64,000 nucleotides of DNA from positions 806,001-870,000 of the forward strand of contig JAJEBY010000016.1 of the NCBI GenBank assembly GCA_022822305.1. The letters are read 5' to 3'. Source of the DNA: Anaerolineae bacterium. GTDB lineage: Bacteria > Chloroflexota > Anaerolineae > Aggregatilineales > Phototrophicaceae. The translations under genes were made by a program, and so were the position numbers. Below, one piece after another: positions 1 through 8,218 of this stretch (position 1 is the first letter of the stretch; each line of letters opens with the position of its first letter). A model generated the notes under the pieces. That model had not been told where the DNA came from and ran no database searches. It saw only the letters and a program-made list of their open reading frames with translations.

Positions 1-41
1 ACACCCGCGTGCAGATTGCGGATCTCCAATGTCGCTACCAT
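1..41 (-). CDS. SufC-like Fe-S assembly ATPase, N-terminal fragment
   Basis: Only the first 14 codons are in the window, read on the minus strand from an ATG at 41. They give MVATLEIRNLHAGV, which closely resembles the start of SufC, the ABC-type ATPase of the SUF iron-sulfur assembly complex (typically MATLEIRNLHV...). A purine-rich GAGGAG lies 11-16 nt upstream, rather far, and an in-frame GTG at 50 is an alternative start. The good promoter at 115-143 and the divergent DUF59 gene, a SufT-type partner, fit a suf operon running leftwards out of the window. The call rests on a very short peptide plus context. Any other ABC ATPase with this N-terminus cannot be excluded. Confidence 0.5.
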   Translation of the reverse strand, partial: MVATLEIRNLHAG

Positions 42-60
42 TAGCGCCACATCTCCTCTC

Positions 61-97
61 CACAAAATTTAATTGTGGTTAATCATGCGATTTAACC
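61..97. promoter_or_regulatory. Two abutting inverted repeats in the putative suf leader
   Basis: Two perfect inverted repeats share one base: CACAA-N7-TTGTG at 61-77 and GGTTAA-N9-TTAACC at 77-97. They lie about 10-45 nt downstream of the start predicted from the promoter at 115-143 and just before the SufC-like start. This is a position where a repressor could block transcription. Fe-S responsive repressors of the Rrf2 or SufR type often control suf operons, but neither repeat matches a known site exactly, so the binding protein is unknown. Confidence 0.4.
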
Positions 98-114
98 GAG
101 TCGAACTTATGGGC

Positions 115-143
115 AGTATATCAGCGCCAATCTGTGCTGTCAA
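115..143 (-). promoter_or_regulatory. Sigma-70 promoter of the putative suf operon
   Basis: Read on the minus strand, TTGACA (138-143) and TATACT (115-120) are separated by exactly 17 bp. The predicted start is near 108, about 65 nt before the SufC-like ATG. It is one of the best consensus promoters in the window. Confidence 0.75.
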
Positions 144-261
144 TACACATGTCTACACGCATGGGCGGCGCTATTCGTGAGTGTCTGCCTCGGCAACTGT
201 ACTGGAAAAACTTCGGGGTGTATCGATAGAATTTCATCAGAAATGGCTAGTTCTACGCTGA

Positions 262-290
262 TTGACAGCCAAGCCTCGCTATACTATGCT
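262..290 (+). promoter_or_regulatory. Sigma-70 promoter of the DUF59 gene
   Basis: TTGACA (262-267), a 17-bp spacer and TATGCT (285-290). The predicted start near 297 leaves a leader of about 120 nt before the DUF59 start at 418. That leader holds a possible 18-codon ORF (313-369) preceded by GGAG. Confidence 0.55.
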
Positions 291-417
291 AAGCCTGTTT
301 CAATGGAGATTCATGCAAGGGAATTTGATCAATCCGCTGACCGTTGAATCTCCAATTGCCCGAAATTGATTGGGGCAGACCAGGGAAGGTCAGAATATCG
401 ACAAAAGGGTGCGCAAT

Positions 418-723
418 ATGGAAGACACGATTGACAAGGAAGCCGGATTGTACGAGGCCTTGCGCAGCGTGATCGATCCGGAAATCGGCATGAATATCAT
501 CGAGTTAGGTTTGGTGCGCGGCGTCGACATTGAAGAAGAAAGCGCTCACGTCAACATGATCATGACGACGCCATTTTGCCCTTACGCGCCGCAGTTGTTG
601 GAGCAGACGCGCAGGACCACTCAGGACTTCCTGGGCGTGCCGACCACGATCGAGATGGGCATGGAGATGTGGGATCCGAGCATGATGGAAGAGGGCGCCG
701 CCAGCGACTGGGGTCTATTCTAG
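418..723 (+). CDS. MIP18/DUF59 family metal-sulfur cluster assembly factor (SufT-like)
   Basis: This 101-residue protein matches the DUF59/MIP18 family, small cytosolic factors that help place Fe-S clusters into target proteins (SufT, PaaD, eukaryotic MIP18). Visible signatures are the DPEIGMNIIELGLV segment near residues 19-32 and TTPFCPYA near residues 48-55, which holds the conserved Cys. I chose the ATG at 418. The ORF track starts at a TTG at 370, but family members begin close to this Met and a purine stretch AAAAGGG precedes it. The divergent SufC-like gene at the left edge supports a role in SUF assembly. The C-terminal tail is acidic and Met-rich and short. Confidence 0.85.
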   Translation: MEDTIDKEAGLYEALRSVIDPEIGMNIIELGLVRGVDIEEESAHVNMIMTTPFCPYAPQLLEQTRRTTQDFLGVPTTIEMGMEMWDPSMMEEGAASDWGLF

Positions 724-808
724 CCGCGGTTGTTTCGCTCCCCCGATTGCGTCCCAAGCGCTAGCCAAGCATGAGCCGGGCGACAAGCTCCAATTCATAG
801 GGCAGGAA

Positions 809-2962
809 TTAGGGCCGATTGCGCTGGATCCACTGCAGCGGATCAATGTAGTGCGAGATAAGTTCATTGTAGTTGAGCTTGGGCCAGTTGCCTGGTCGCT
901 GCTCAAACATGGATGTGGGACTTAGGTCGAAGTGCAAATGAGGCACAAAGCGACCAAAGGCGTCGCTCACCTCGCATATGCGCTGACCTCGTGTTACCCG
1001 GTCCCCAACGCTGACGCGCATATTCTGCACGTGCGCGTATCGGCTGTAGATGATTTGCCCGGCCGGGATATACAAGGGATCGTGCCTGATCACAACCAAG
1101 TTACCCCAGACGCCTAATCTGGCAGCAAATGTGACGACGCCGCTGGCGACAGAATAAACGGCCATGCCCTTGTCCGCGAAGGGTCGACCGAAGTTCAAGT
1201 CGGCGCCGGTGTGATAGGCTTCGCTGGGTGTGCCGGTGAAGTACAACTTGGCGAAGGGAGTGGCATCACGCCAGCCGGGCGGCCAGACCTCTGAGCCGCG
1301 ACGTTGTTCGCTAGTGCCGACGGGCGAATCGTAGCCGTCCGCCACGTTGACGCCACCGATGACGCTGGGACGGCTTCCGTTTCCGCCGGGTGGCTGGCTC
1401 GGTTCATTTGCCGGACCCGCCGGCGAGTATCCGGGCGGCGTGGTGACGATGCGGCGAAAGCGCACGGCATCAAAAGCGATTTGCTTATCCGCCTCGCCGG
1501 TAACATCGTTGAGAAAAACGCGTCCGGCATTCTCCATCGTGCGATCGAGATCGAAAATGCCCAGCGATACCCAGGTATTGCGGTTGATGCTCTGGTTAAT
1601 GTCTAGCACGACTTCGGTGGTGGTGCCGACGATGCCGTGTACCTTGTAACGTGCGCGGGTTGAAGTTGCCTTTTGATTGGGAATGAAAGCGGCAATCTCG
1701 TATAGCCCCGACTGGGGCAAGTCTTTGCGCCACTCGGCCCAAACCTTGCTGGTGCGCAGTTCCGTATTCGTGTACAGATAGTCCCAGCCCCAGGTATTGG
1801 TACGCACGTTGAATTCCGGTTTGCCGGTATATGTTCCGCTCCGGAATCCCTCACCGGCAGGCTTAATCACCACCTCGTCGGTGAAATTCTCGATATTGCC
1901 AAGCGGCGCGTCCGCGGGAGAATCGGTCAGCTCGATACGCGTGTTGACGGCCGTCCATTGCGAGATGACGCCGTAGCGCCACCAACTGATGCCCTTGGCG
2001 CCATGTTTTTGAGTCGCCAGGGTATGCGCTTCGACCTGGTCCTGTACAACAGCGTCGCCCTGCAGCACGGGTATGATCGGCTTGCCATATCCTGCCCATA
2101 CATCATATGTAGACTGCAACGCCCCTTCGGGCGTGTTGCGGAAGGTACGCCAATAGGTCTGCGGGTGCACGCTATCGACAAAAGGACTCCACTGATCGGG
2201 GAAAATCGTGTGTTTGTGATAGGGGCGCGGATCGACGCTGATGCCAATGTGATAACGCGTTCCGAGACCTCTGCGCAACTTCAGCATGAAGGGCCGGACG
2301 GCGCTCTCTCCACCTTGCCAATAGTGGGCGTAGGGCTCGATATCGAGGATCAGCGATTGCACGCCCGGTCGACTGCAAGCTTCTATTATGATGGCGGTTT
2401 CGCCTTCGATATCGAGTCCATGAGGCACGCACCAGGCATGAAAATCCAGGCCGGCGTTTTGGCAGGCGGTCACCCATTGATCGATGCTGCTGGCGCCGGT
2501 TACCGCCATATCGGTGTTGTCAAAATCGCCCATCCAGCGGGCGCCGTCAGAAATCTTGACAAAGATCTGTTCGACGTTGCCAGCGCGGCTATTGATATTG
2601 GTCAGCAGCTGGGCCCTGGTATTCTCGGCGATGCCGCTGCCTTTCCAATGCCATAGCGCGACCTTGCCGTCGTAGGGTGTTGGTGGATGTGGCGATGGCG
2701 CCGCGCCGATCGCGGGGATGAACTCGATATACCCCGTGTATACCCAGCCGCGCACGCCGGCTTTTTCGATCCAGACCCAGTTGGTGGGTGTCTTGGTACT
2801 CGGATAATAGACCACCAGAGCGTTGTCCAGGAGGTCGCCGACGTCTTGATAACTAATGCCGGGACCGCGGCGGATGTTGCTGAATGCGGCGCTCGTGTTG
2901 GCTATGGCGACAACCGGACTGCCAGGCTGATCCGGCTTGGGTACGGAAGCGGAACTACTCAT
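809..2962 (-). CDS. Multi-domain peptidase: SH3-like, barrel-like domain, golvesin-like and M23 domains
   Basis: A 717-residue protein with a mosaic layout. Residues about 20-85 look like a bacterial SH3 domain (NIRRGPGISYQDVG, then WVYTGYIEF). Residues about 100-345 resemble a TIM-barrel glycoside-hydrolase-like domain with strand-end acidic motifs such as LILDIEPYAH. Residues about 360-510 look like a golvesin/xanthan-lyase-type beta domain. Residues about 590-700 form an M23 (LytM) metallopeptidase domain with both zinc motifs, HTGADLN and HLHFD. M23 enzymes cut peptidoglycan cross-links. GCAGGAGC stands 6-7 nt before the ATG, so the start is secure, yet no Sec or Tat signal peptide or membrane segment is present. 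It is monocistronic as far as visible. The 282 bp upstream (2963-3244) show no other gene. The barrel's substrate is unknown. Confidence 0.8.
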   Translation of the reverse strand: MSSSASVPKPDQPGSPVVAIANTSAAFSNIRRGPGISYQDVGDLLDNALVVYYPSTKTPTNWVWIEKAGVRGWVYTGYIEFIPAIGAAPSPHPPTPYDGKVALWHWKGSGIAENTRAQLLTNINSRAGNVEQIFVKISDGARWMGDFDNTDMAVTGASSIDQWVTACQNAGLDFHAWCVPHGLDIEGETAIIIEACSRPGVQSLILDIEPYAHYWQGGESAVRPFMLKLRRGLGTRYHIGISVDPRPYHKHTIFPDQWSPFVDSVHPQTYWRTFRNTPEGALQSTYDVWAGYGKPIIPVLQGDAVVQDQVEAHTLATQKHGAKGISWWRYGVISQWTAVNTRIELTDSPADAPLGNIENFTDEVVIKPAGEGFRSGTYTGKPEFNVRTNTWGWDYLYTNTELRTSKVWAEWRKDLPQSGLYEIAAFIPNQKATSTRARYKVHGIVGTTTEVVLDINQSINRNTWVSLGIFDLDRTMENAGRVFLNDVTGEADKQIAFDAVRFRRIVTTPPGYSPAGPANEPSQPPGGNGSRPSVIGGVNVADGYDSPVGTSEQRRGSEVWPPGWRDATPFAKLYFTGTPSEAYHTGADLNFGRPFADKGMAVYSVASGVVTFAARLGVWGNLVVIRHDPLYIPAGQIIYSRYAHVQNMRVSVGDRVTRGQRICEVSDAFGRFVPHLHFDLSPTSMFEQRPGNWPKLNYNELISHYIDPLQWIQRNRP

Positions 2963-3244
2963 GAATTGCTCCTGCCAGCGTTGCTGCGGTTCAATGCTGC
3001 GAGCAGATGATTGACGCGGAACGCGCTGCGCATCCTACAACCTGCTCGCAAAGCCAGACTATCACGATTTTGCAAATGGGAGGCGCAAATTTAGACGCGA
3101 ACCTGGATGTGTGTATGGCGCCCGCGTACCATTGACGAGCCACGAACATTTGGCGCGACTTTTGGGTATCGCAATTTGTCTGGACGAAGCCGACTTTGCG
3201 TCTAAGCGCAGATTGAATCAGCGCGATCCACCGTTACCCGAGCG

Positions 3245-4348
3245 CTAAACTACAAAGTTTCCGTCCTTGTAGAAGAGCTCGCCGTCGACCCTGATCTCGG
3301 AGTCCACACGCATATCGCAGATCATATCCCAATGCACAGCGCTGACGTTCTGGCTGCCCGTTTCCGGATAACCCATGCCGATCGCCATATGCACGGTTCC
3401 GCCAATCTTCTCGTCATAGAGAATGCTGCCGGTAAATTTGTCGATGCCAAAGTTGGTACCGATGGCGAACTCCCCGATATAACGCGCGCCTTCGTCCGTG
3501 TTTAGCTGCGCATGCAGCAAGTCTTCGTTTTGTTCGGCGGAGGCGTCGACTACTTTGCCCGCTTCAAACTTGAGCTCGATTCCGCTGACGGCGCGACCGC
3601 TGACGATGGCGGGATAGGAAAAGCGCACCCAACCGTTGACGCTGTCTTCGACCGGGCCAGTGTAGATCTCGCCACTGGGCATGTTGCGGGTACCGTCGGC
3701 ATTCAGAAAATGTCGACCGACAACACTGAGCTCGAGATCTATGTGTGGACCGGAGAGCTTGATATTCTCTTTGCCCGCGAGGTAGTCCACTTTCTCTTGT
3801 TGCACGGCGCTGAGTTTACGCCACTCGGCAGCGGGATCCTCGCGATCACAGAAGCAGGCGCCATAGACGAAGTCTTCATACTCTTCGAAGCTCATTTTGG
3901 CTTCCTGGGCCGATGCCTGCGAGGGATATAGAGTGCCGACCCAGCGGAAATCATTGGTCGCGGAGCGCCGCAAGCGAGTCTGGAGAATGGGCGCCTGGGC
4001 GGCGCGATATTGCTGCAAACGCGCGGCATCAATAGATGTCATTGACCGCGTGTTGGTTTGCGCCGTGGCACGAATATAGACATCCGCCTCGTCGACGTAT
4101 CGCTGCATGAGCGGGTCTATCCAAGCAATCTGCTCGTCGCTGGCGTGGCGCAAGAGATAACGATGCATGTAGTCGTCGTCGACTAGCAGGCTCGGGTGCG
4201 CGCCGGCATCAATCACAGCCTCGTAAATGTCGCGCAGAATTGGCAAGGCGTCGACGTTGCCGAGAATGCCCACCCACTCGCCCGGCTGCACGTTTGTGGA
4301 ATAGCCGACTAGCAGCCCGGCGAGACGTTTGCGTCTGATATCACTCAT
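3245..4348 (-). CDS. M29 family (thermophilic-type) aminopeptidase
   Basis: At 367 residues this is the usual size of M29 metallo-aminopeptidases (AmpS/aminopeptidase T), cytosolic enzymes that remove N-terminal residues from peptides. The metal-ligand motifs are in the expected order: MPSGEIYTGP, the Glu in IGEFAIGTN, the His in GTVHMAIGMG, and VHWDMICD with His and Asp. It starts 26 bp after tpx ends on the same strand and probably shares its transcript from the promoter at 4945-4972. A peptide-recycling role is the family's usual one; pairing with a peroxidase may be incidental. Confidence 0.9.
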   Translation of the reverse strand: MSDIRRKRLAGLLVGYSTNVQPGEWVGILGNVDALPILRDIYEAVIDAGAHPSLLVDDDYMHRYLLRHASDEQIAWIDPLMQRYVDEADVYIRATAQTNTRSMTSIDAARLQQYRAAQAPILQTRLRRSATNDFRWVGTLYPSQASAQEAKMSFEEYEDFVYGACFCDREDPAAEWRKLSAVQQEKVDYLAGKENIKLSGPHIDLELSVVGRHFLNADGTRNMPSGEIYTGPVEDSVNGWVRFSYPAIVSGRAVSGIELKFEAGKVVDASAEQNEDLLHAQLNTDEGARYIGEFAIGTNFGIDKFTGSILYDEKIGGTVHMAIGMGYPETGSQNVSAVHWDMICDMRVDSEIRVDGELFYKDGNFVV

Positions 4349-4374
4349 AATCTGGCCTTCTCTCCCAGGCTGAC

Positions 4375-4887
4375 CTAGTTTTCGGCCAACTCGCGAGCCA
4401 CGGCAAGCGCGGCGTCGTAATCGACTTCGTTACCGATAATGGGCACGTATTCGGCATGCTTGACAACATTTTCGCCATCGAGAACAAACACGGCGCGTTG
4501 ACAAATGCGCCAGTCCGTATCGTGCACGCCGTAGTCGTCGGCAAATTTCATGTCGCGGTGGGTCGACAAAGTTTCCGTGTTGTCGATGCCTTCGCTGCCA
4601 CAGAATCGTCCCAGCGCGAAGGGCATATCGGCGCTGACCGTGAGCACTACAGCATTTTGCAGCGACGCGGCTTCCTGGTTGAAGCGCCTGGTTTGCGCGG
4701 AACAAACGCCGGTATCGATCGACGGGATGACGCTAATCACCTTGACTTGATTGCCATAATCCGCCAGGGACTTTGCGCTTAAGTCGTTCGCGATCAGACC
4801 AAAATCGGGGGCCGCTGATCCAACGCTCAACATATCGTGCTGTACATGATGCTCGTTTTCGCCGACCATCAAGCCTTTGCGTGCCAT
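4375..4887 (-). CDS. tpx: Thiol peroxidase (Tpx, atypical 2-Cys peroxiredoxin)
   Basis: This 170-residue peroxiredoxin reduces hydroperoxides using thioredoxin as electron donor. The peroxidatic Cys sits in PSIDTGVCSAQTRRF and the resolving Cys in ALGRFCGSEGID, the classic Tpx pair. The ORF track begins 25 codons earlier, at 4962. I use the ATG at 4887 because AGAGGAGT stands just before it, because Tpx proteins begin here, and because the longer version would start inside the promoter elements. Transcription from the promoter at 4945-4972 would cover tpx and the aminopeptidase. The DM13 redox-type gene is divergent. Confidence 0.93.
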   Translation of the reverse strand: MARKGLMVGENEHHVQHDMLSVGSAAPDFGLIANDLSAKSLADYGNQVKVISVIPSIDTGVCSAQTRRFNQEAASLQNAVVLTVSADMPFALGRFCGSEGIDNTETLSTHRDMKFADDYGVHDTDWRICQRAVFVLDGENVVKHAEYVPIIGNEVDYDAALAVARELAEN

Positions 4888-4944
4888 GTGATTACTCCTC
4901 TTTTCCTCTAATGGGATGTTACGAGAATCTCGGTTATCATGAGA

Positions 4945-4972
4945 ATTATAAGGGCAGAGCAATCTGTATCAA
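4945..4972 (-). promoter_or_regulatory. Sigma-70 promoter of tpx
   Basis: On the minus strand TTGATA (4967-4972) and a perfect TATAAT (4945-4950) are 16 bp apart. The start near 4938 gives a leader of about 50 nt to the tpx ATG at 4887, and it rules out the longer tpx ORF. Confidence 0.7.
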
Positions 4973-5022
4973 GGTAGTAACAAGGCAGCGAACTCGTTCA
5001 GCCGCAAATTGGGGGATAACAG

Positions 5023-5658
5023 ATGAACCGTAATCGAATCGTCATCGGGGTTTTGGCGATTGCAATCGTGATCGTCGGATTGGTAGTCTTCGAGCCTTGG
5101 ACATACTTCATCGTCAACGAAGTCGATGAGGCTTTTCCCGGTTTGTCCGCTGCGCAGCGCGACGCCGTGCGTGATATGCCCGAGGAAGAAAAGGACGCGC
5201 TCGTGGCAATGGCCAAGGACAATGCGGCAATGGCGGAACAGGTCGCTCTAGCGCAAACCGGCGCGGATGAGGTTGTGCCGCAAGATAAGCAGGCGATGCC
5301 GCCGGATATGCCGGATGAGCCACAAGTTGTCGCCAGCGGTTCGTTCATCGACATCGATCCGATTCACGGCGCGGTAGGCACAGCGACCATCTATCAGTTG
5401 CCGGATGGCAGCCACGTTCTGCGTTTTGAGGACTTCCGCTCCAAGAATGGTCCTGATCTGCACGTATATCTCTCAACGGAGACGCCGACGAGCACATTCG
5501 CCGGGTTGGGCCCGGATGAAGTTCACCTGGGCGCGCTCAAGGGCAATGTCGGCAATCAGAACTACGAGATTCCTGCCGATGTTGACGTGAGTCTTTACAA
5601 GAGCGCCGTCATCTATTGCCGACCATTCCACGTTGTCTTCAGTTCCGCGGCGTTCTGA
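5023..5658 (+). CDS. Membrane-anchored DM13 domain protein
   Basis: A 211-residue protein with one N-terminal membrane segment (IVIGVLAIAIVIVGLVVF, residues 6-23) and few basic residues before it, so the rest is probably outside the membrane. Residues about 105-211 form a DM13 domain: GAVGTATIYQLPDGSHVLRF, NGPDLHVYLS, and a late YCRPFHVVFSSA motif with the conserved Cys. DM13 is proposed to act in electron transfer or redox at the cell surface, but its reaction is unproven. The middle (residues 35-100) is acidic, Ala/Met-rich and probably a flexible linker. GGGGGAT precedes the ATG. It is divergent from tpx and ends 28 bp from the convergent amidohydrolase gene. Confidence 0.85.
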   Translation: MNRNRIVIGVLAIAIVIVGLVVFEPWTYFIVNEVDEAFPGLSAAQRDAVRDMPEEEKDALVAMAKDNAAMAEQVALAQTGADEVVPQDKQAMPPDMPDEPQVVASGSFIDIDPIHGAVGTATIYQLPDGSHVLRFEDFRSKNGPDLHVYLSTETPTSTFAGLGPDEVHLGALKGNVGNQNYEIPADVDVSLYKSAVIYCRPFHVVFSSAAF

Positions 5659-5686
5659 TTTGGTTTGGCGGCGCGGCTGGCTGCGG

Positions 5687-7288
5687 TCAGCCAAAGTCGC
5701 GATAACGCCACTCGCCGTCGACCATCGTGCCCAATACGTTGATTGCCGCCAGCTCGTCGGCGGGAATCGCGTGGACATCTTGATCCAGCACAATTAGGTC
5801 TGCCAGGTAGCCTTCGGCAAGTTTGCCCAGGCGATCTTCCATGCCCGCCGCATAGGCGGGTCCCTGGGTGAAGCCGAGCAATGATTCTTGCAGGCTTAGC
5901 CGCGCTTCCGGATGCCATCCGCCGGCCGGCAAGCCATCCCGCTGCCGGGTGACTGCCGCGTGAATGCCAAACCAGGGATTGAGGGGTTCCACTGGCGCAT
6001 CCGATCCAAATGCGATTCGGGCGCCCTGATCCAGCTGAATGCGCGGATTGTAGGCGTATGCGGTGCGATCGCCCCAATAGCGGTCGGCTGTTACCCGGTC
6101 GGACATGGCGTGGATGGGCTGCATGGACGCGATGACATCCAGCTGCGCAAGACGGCCAATATCCTGCGGATGGATGATCTGCACATGCTCGATGCGATGT
6201 CGACGGCTTGAGCGCGGTTCGTGGCGCGCCGCTTCTTCAGCGCGAACGCTCTCCAGAACATCCAGTACATCGTGTACAGCTTTGTCGCCGATGGCGTGAA
6301 CGCTGGTGGGCAATCCAAAGCTGCTCGCGCGGCTGGCATATTCGATCATCTCTTCTTTGTCCACGAGGGTCATGCCATAGTTGTCGGGTTCACCGGCGTA
6401 GGCTTCAAACATGAGCGCGGTCTTCGGACCAAGCGCGCCATCGGCGAACAGTTTCAAGGCGCCAATGCGTATCCAGTCATCGCCGAAACCGGTACGTATG
6501 CCCGAGTCAATTGCGGCATCCAGCCACCTCTGATTAATCTGTTTCAAAACACGCAGCTTCAGGTCACCGCGTTCACGCAAGATTTGCAGCGCGGCCAGGC
6601 ACGAGGGCTCGTCAAAGTCGTGGATCATAGTGAGGCCACACTTCAAAGCCAGCTCTTGCGCCGCAGTCATCATATCCGCCAGTTGTTCGCCGGACGGGTT
6701 TGGCATCGTGTCACGCACCAGATCGCTGGCGGTCTCTAACAGAATGCCGGTGGCTTCTCCGCTGGCGTCGCGCGCGATCTGTCCGCCTTCCGGATCGCTG
6801 GTCGACCCCGTTATGCCGGCCAACTGCAAGGCGCGCGAATTGACCCAACTCGCGTGACCGCTCTTGGCTTTGAGGATGACTGGATTATCAGGCGCCACTT
6901 GATCGAGATCCGATTTTGTCGGGAATGCGCGATCTTCCCATAGATCCTGCGCCCAGCCGTGGCCGGATATCCACTCGCCCGCGGCAGTCGTGTCTGCGCG
7001 CTGCTTGACGCGCTCAAGCGCGATCGCCTTGCTCGGCACTTCAAAGACGTCAACCGCGCTCAGCGATCTGGCTTGCGATTCCCAGTGCAGGTGGGCATCG
7101 GTCAACCCGGGCAGGATTGTTTTGCCGCCAAGATTGACCTCAGCGGTGTTTGCTGATGCGAGGCCGCGAATATTCGCATCCGAGCCGAGCGCTACTATGC
7201 GTCCATAACTGATGGCCAGCGCACTAACTTGCGGATGCGGCTCATCCAAAGTGTAGATTGAGCCATTGAACAATATAGTTTGAATCAT
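5687..7288 (-). CDS. Amidohydrolase family protein (YtcJ-like)
   Basis: This 533-residue protein belongs to the amidohydrolase superfamily, Amidohydro_3/YtcJ branch: metal-dependent hydrolases of C-N or C-O bonds with unknown natural substrates. It has the N-terminal beta-sandwich and entry GKTILPGLTDAHLHWE with the HxH metal motif, an ALKLFADGALG core strand, the HRIEHVQ His motif, the late IAFGSDAPVEPLNPW Asp motif, and the closing ADLIVLD strand typical of the C-terminal sandwich. No signal peptide is present, so it is probably cytosolic. GAGG precedes the ATG. It starts 14 bp after the PfkB kinase gene ends, so the two are probably cotranscribed. A shared catabolic or nucleoside-type substrate is possible but not shown. 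Confidence 0.88.
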   Translation of the reverse strand: MIQTILFNGSIYTLDEPHPQVSALAISYGRIVALGSDANIRGLASANTAEVNLGGKTILPGLTDAHLHWESQARSLSAVDVFEVPSKAIALERVKQRADTTAAGEWISGHGWAQDLWEDRAFPTKSDLDQVAPDNPVILKAKSGHASWVNSRALQLAGITGSTSDPEGGQIARDASGEATGILLETASDLVRDTMPNPSGEQLADMMTAAQELALKCGLTMIHDFDEPSCLAALQILRERGDLKLRVLKQINQRWLDAAIDSGIRTGFGDDWIRIGALKLFADGALGPKTALMFEAYAGEPDNYGMTLVDKEEMIEYASRASSFGLPTSVHAIGDKAVHDVLDVLESVRAEEAARHEPRSSRRHRIEHVQIIHPQDIGRLAQLDVIASMQPIHAMSDRVTADRYWGDRTAYAYNPRIQLDQGARIAFGSDAPVEPLNPWFGIHAAVTRQRDGLPAGGWHPEARLSLQESLLGFTQGPAYAAGMEDRLGKLAEGYLADLIVLDQDVHAIPADELAAINVLGTMVDGEWRYRDFG

Positions 7289-7302
7289 GTTCGTTTTCCT
7301 CT

Positions 7303-8139
7303 TTAGGCGCTTAGTTCGCGTTCAATTTCGGACAGCGTTGGCGCGCTCTCGACCCCGCTGCGCGTGACCGAATAGGCAGCCAATCGACCGGCAATCGGCA
7401 CGGCTCTGCGAAAATCATAATCGACCAGCGGCAGGAGCCCCAGCAGGCTAGCCGCGAAGACATCGCCGGCGCCGGTGAGATCAGTTGCCGCGACATCAAT
7501 GCTGTCATATTGCCAAGATTCGGCGCCGCGATAGTAGGCGCCGCCGTGGCGCCCGTTAGTGACTATCAGATGATTGCCGAATTGTCGAATCTCGTCGGTC
7601 AGTTGCGGATACTCGCGAATGTCTTCTTCGCTATAGACAATGATGTCGATGAGCCGAAGGGCGTCTTGATCAAACCAGCGCCGAAACTTAACCAAGCCAG
7701 CGTCGTCCCAGCGCCGCATCATACCCTGCAAGGTCAGCATGATCGTAGCGTCTTTGAATCGCTGCCCCATCTCCAATGGATCTAACTCAAAAGCCAGCGG
7801 GCCAAGATGCGCCAAAGGCGCGCTCATCCAGCCGGACGGGAAATAGTCGGCCGACAAGTATTTTGCAGTGGAACGCACAAATTGCTGGCGACCACTTTCG
7901 CTGTAGACATTTTCATAGGTTAGGGACGAATGCGCCGGCAGCAGGATCAGCTCGCCAAATGGAAGCAAGTCCCCGATCAGCGATTCATCATAAGCTGCGC
8001 TGGTCAGAATACCGACTTTGTGGCCCAGCGCGGCGTAAGTTGGCGCTGCATACGATACGGTTCCGCCGAGCATCTTCGCGCCGGGCGCCAGATCAACCGT
8101 CAAGTGACCCGCGACAAATACATCTATTGTAGAGTTCAA
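7303..8139 (-). CDS. PfkB (ribokinase-like) family sugar or nucleoside kinase
   Basis: A 278-residue PfkB kinase. The N-terminus STIDVFVAGHLTVDLAPG is the usual first strand. GGTVSYAAPTYAALG matches the substrate-binding region, and TDLTGAGDVFAASLLG carries the catalytic Asp and anion hole of PfkB motif 2. These enzymes phosphorylate sugars or nucleosides with ATP; the substrate is not visible. The ORF track starts at an ATG at 8178, but that codon lies inside the terminator hairpin of the jag operon. I therefore take the TTG at 8139, which fits the family's N-terminus and has AGGTG about 7 nt upstream. A dedicated promoter is not evident. The amidohydrolase follows 14 bp downstream. Confidence 0.85.
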   Translation of the reverse strand: MNSTIDVFVAGHLTVDLAPGAKMLGGTVSYAAPTYAALGHKVGILTSAAYDESLIGDLLPFGELILLPAHSSLTYENVYSESGRQQFVRSTAKYLSADYFPSGWMSAPLAHLGPLAFELDPLEMGQRFKDATIMLTLQGMMRRWDDAGLVKFRRWFDQDALRLIDIIVYSEEDIREYPQLTDEIRQFGNHLIVTNGRHGGAYYRGAESWQYDSIDVAATDLTGAGDVFAASLLGLLPLVDYDFRRAVPIAGRLAAYSVTRSGVESAPTLSEIERELSA

Positions 8140-8163
8140 TTGTCCGCACCTGGATAGTGAACA

Positions 8164-8188
8164 GAAAAAGGACGCCATATCAGCGTCC
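8164..8188 (-). terminator. Rho-independent terminator of the rpmH-jag operon
   Basis: On the minus strand a perfect GGACGC / GCGTCC stem with a 7-nt loop is followed by TTTTTC. It lies 31 nt after the jag stop codon and before the PfkB gene, so it closes the rpmH-rnpA-yidD-lipoprotein-yidC-jag transcript. Confidence 0.8.
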
Positions 8189-8218
8189 CTATCATAGCGA
8201 ATATCCCTAACCGAAACT

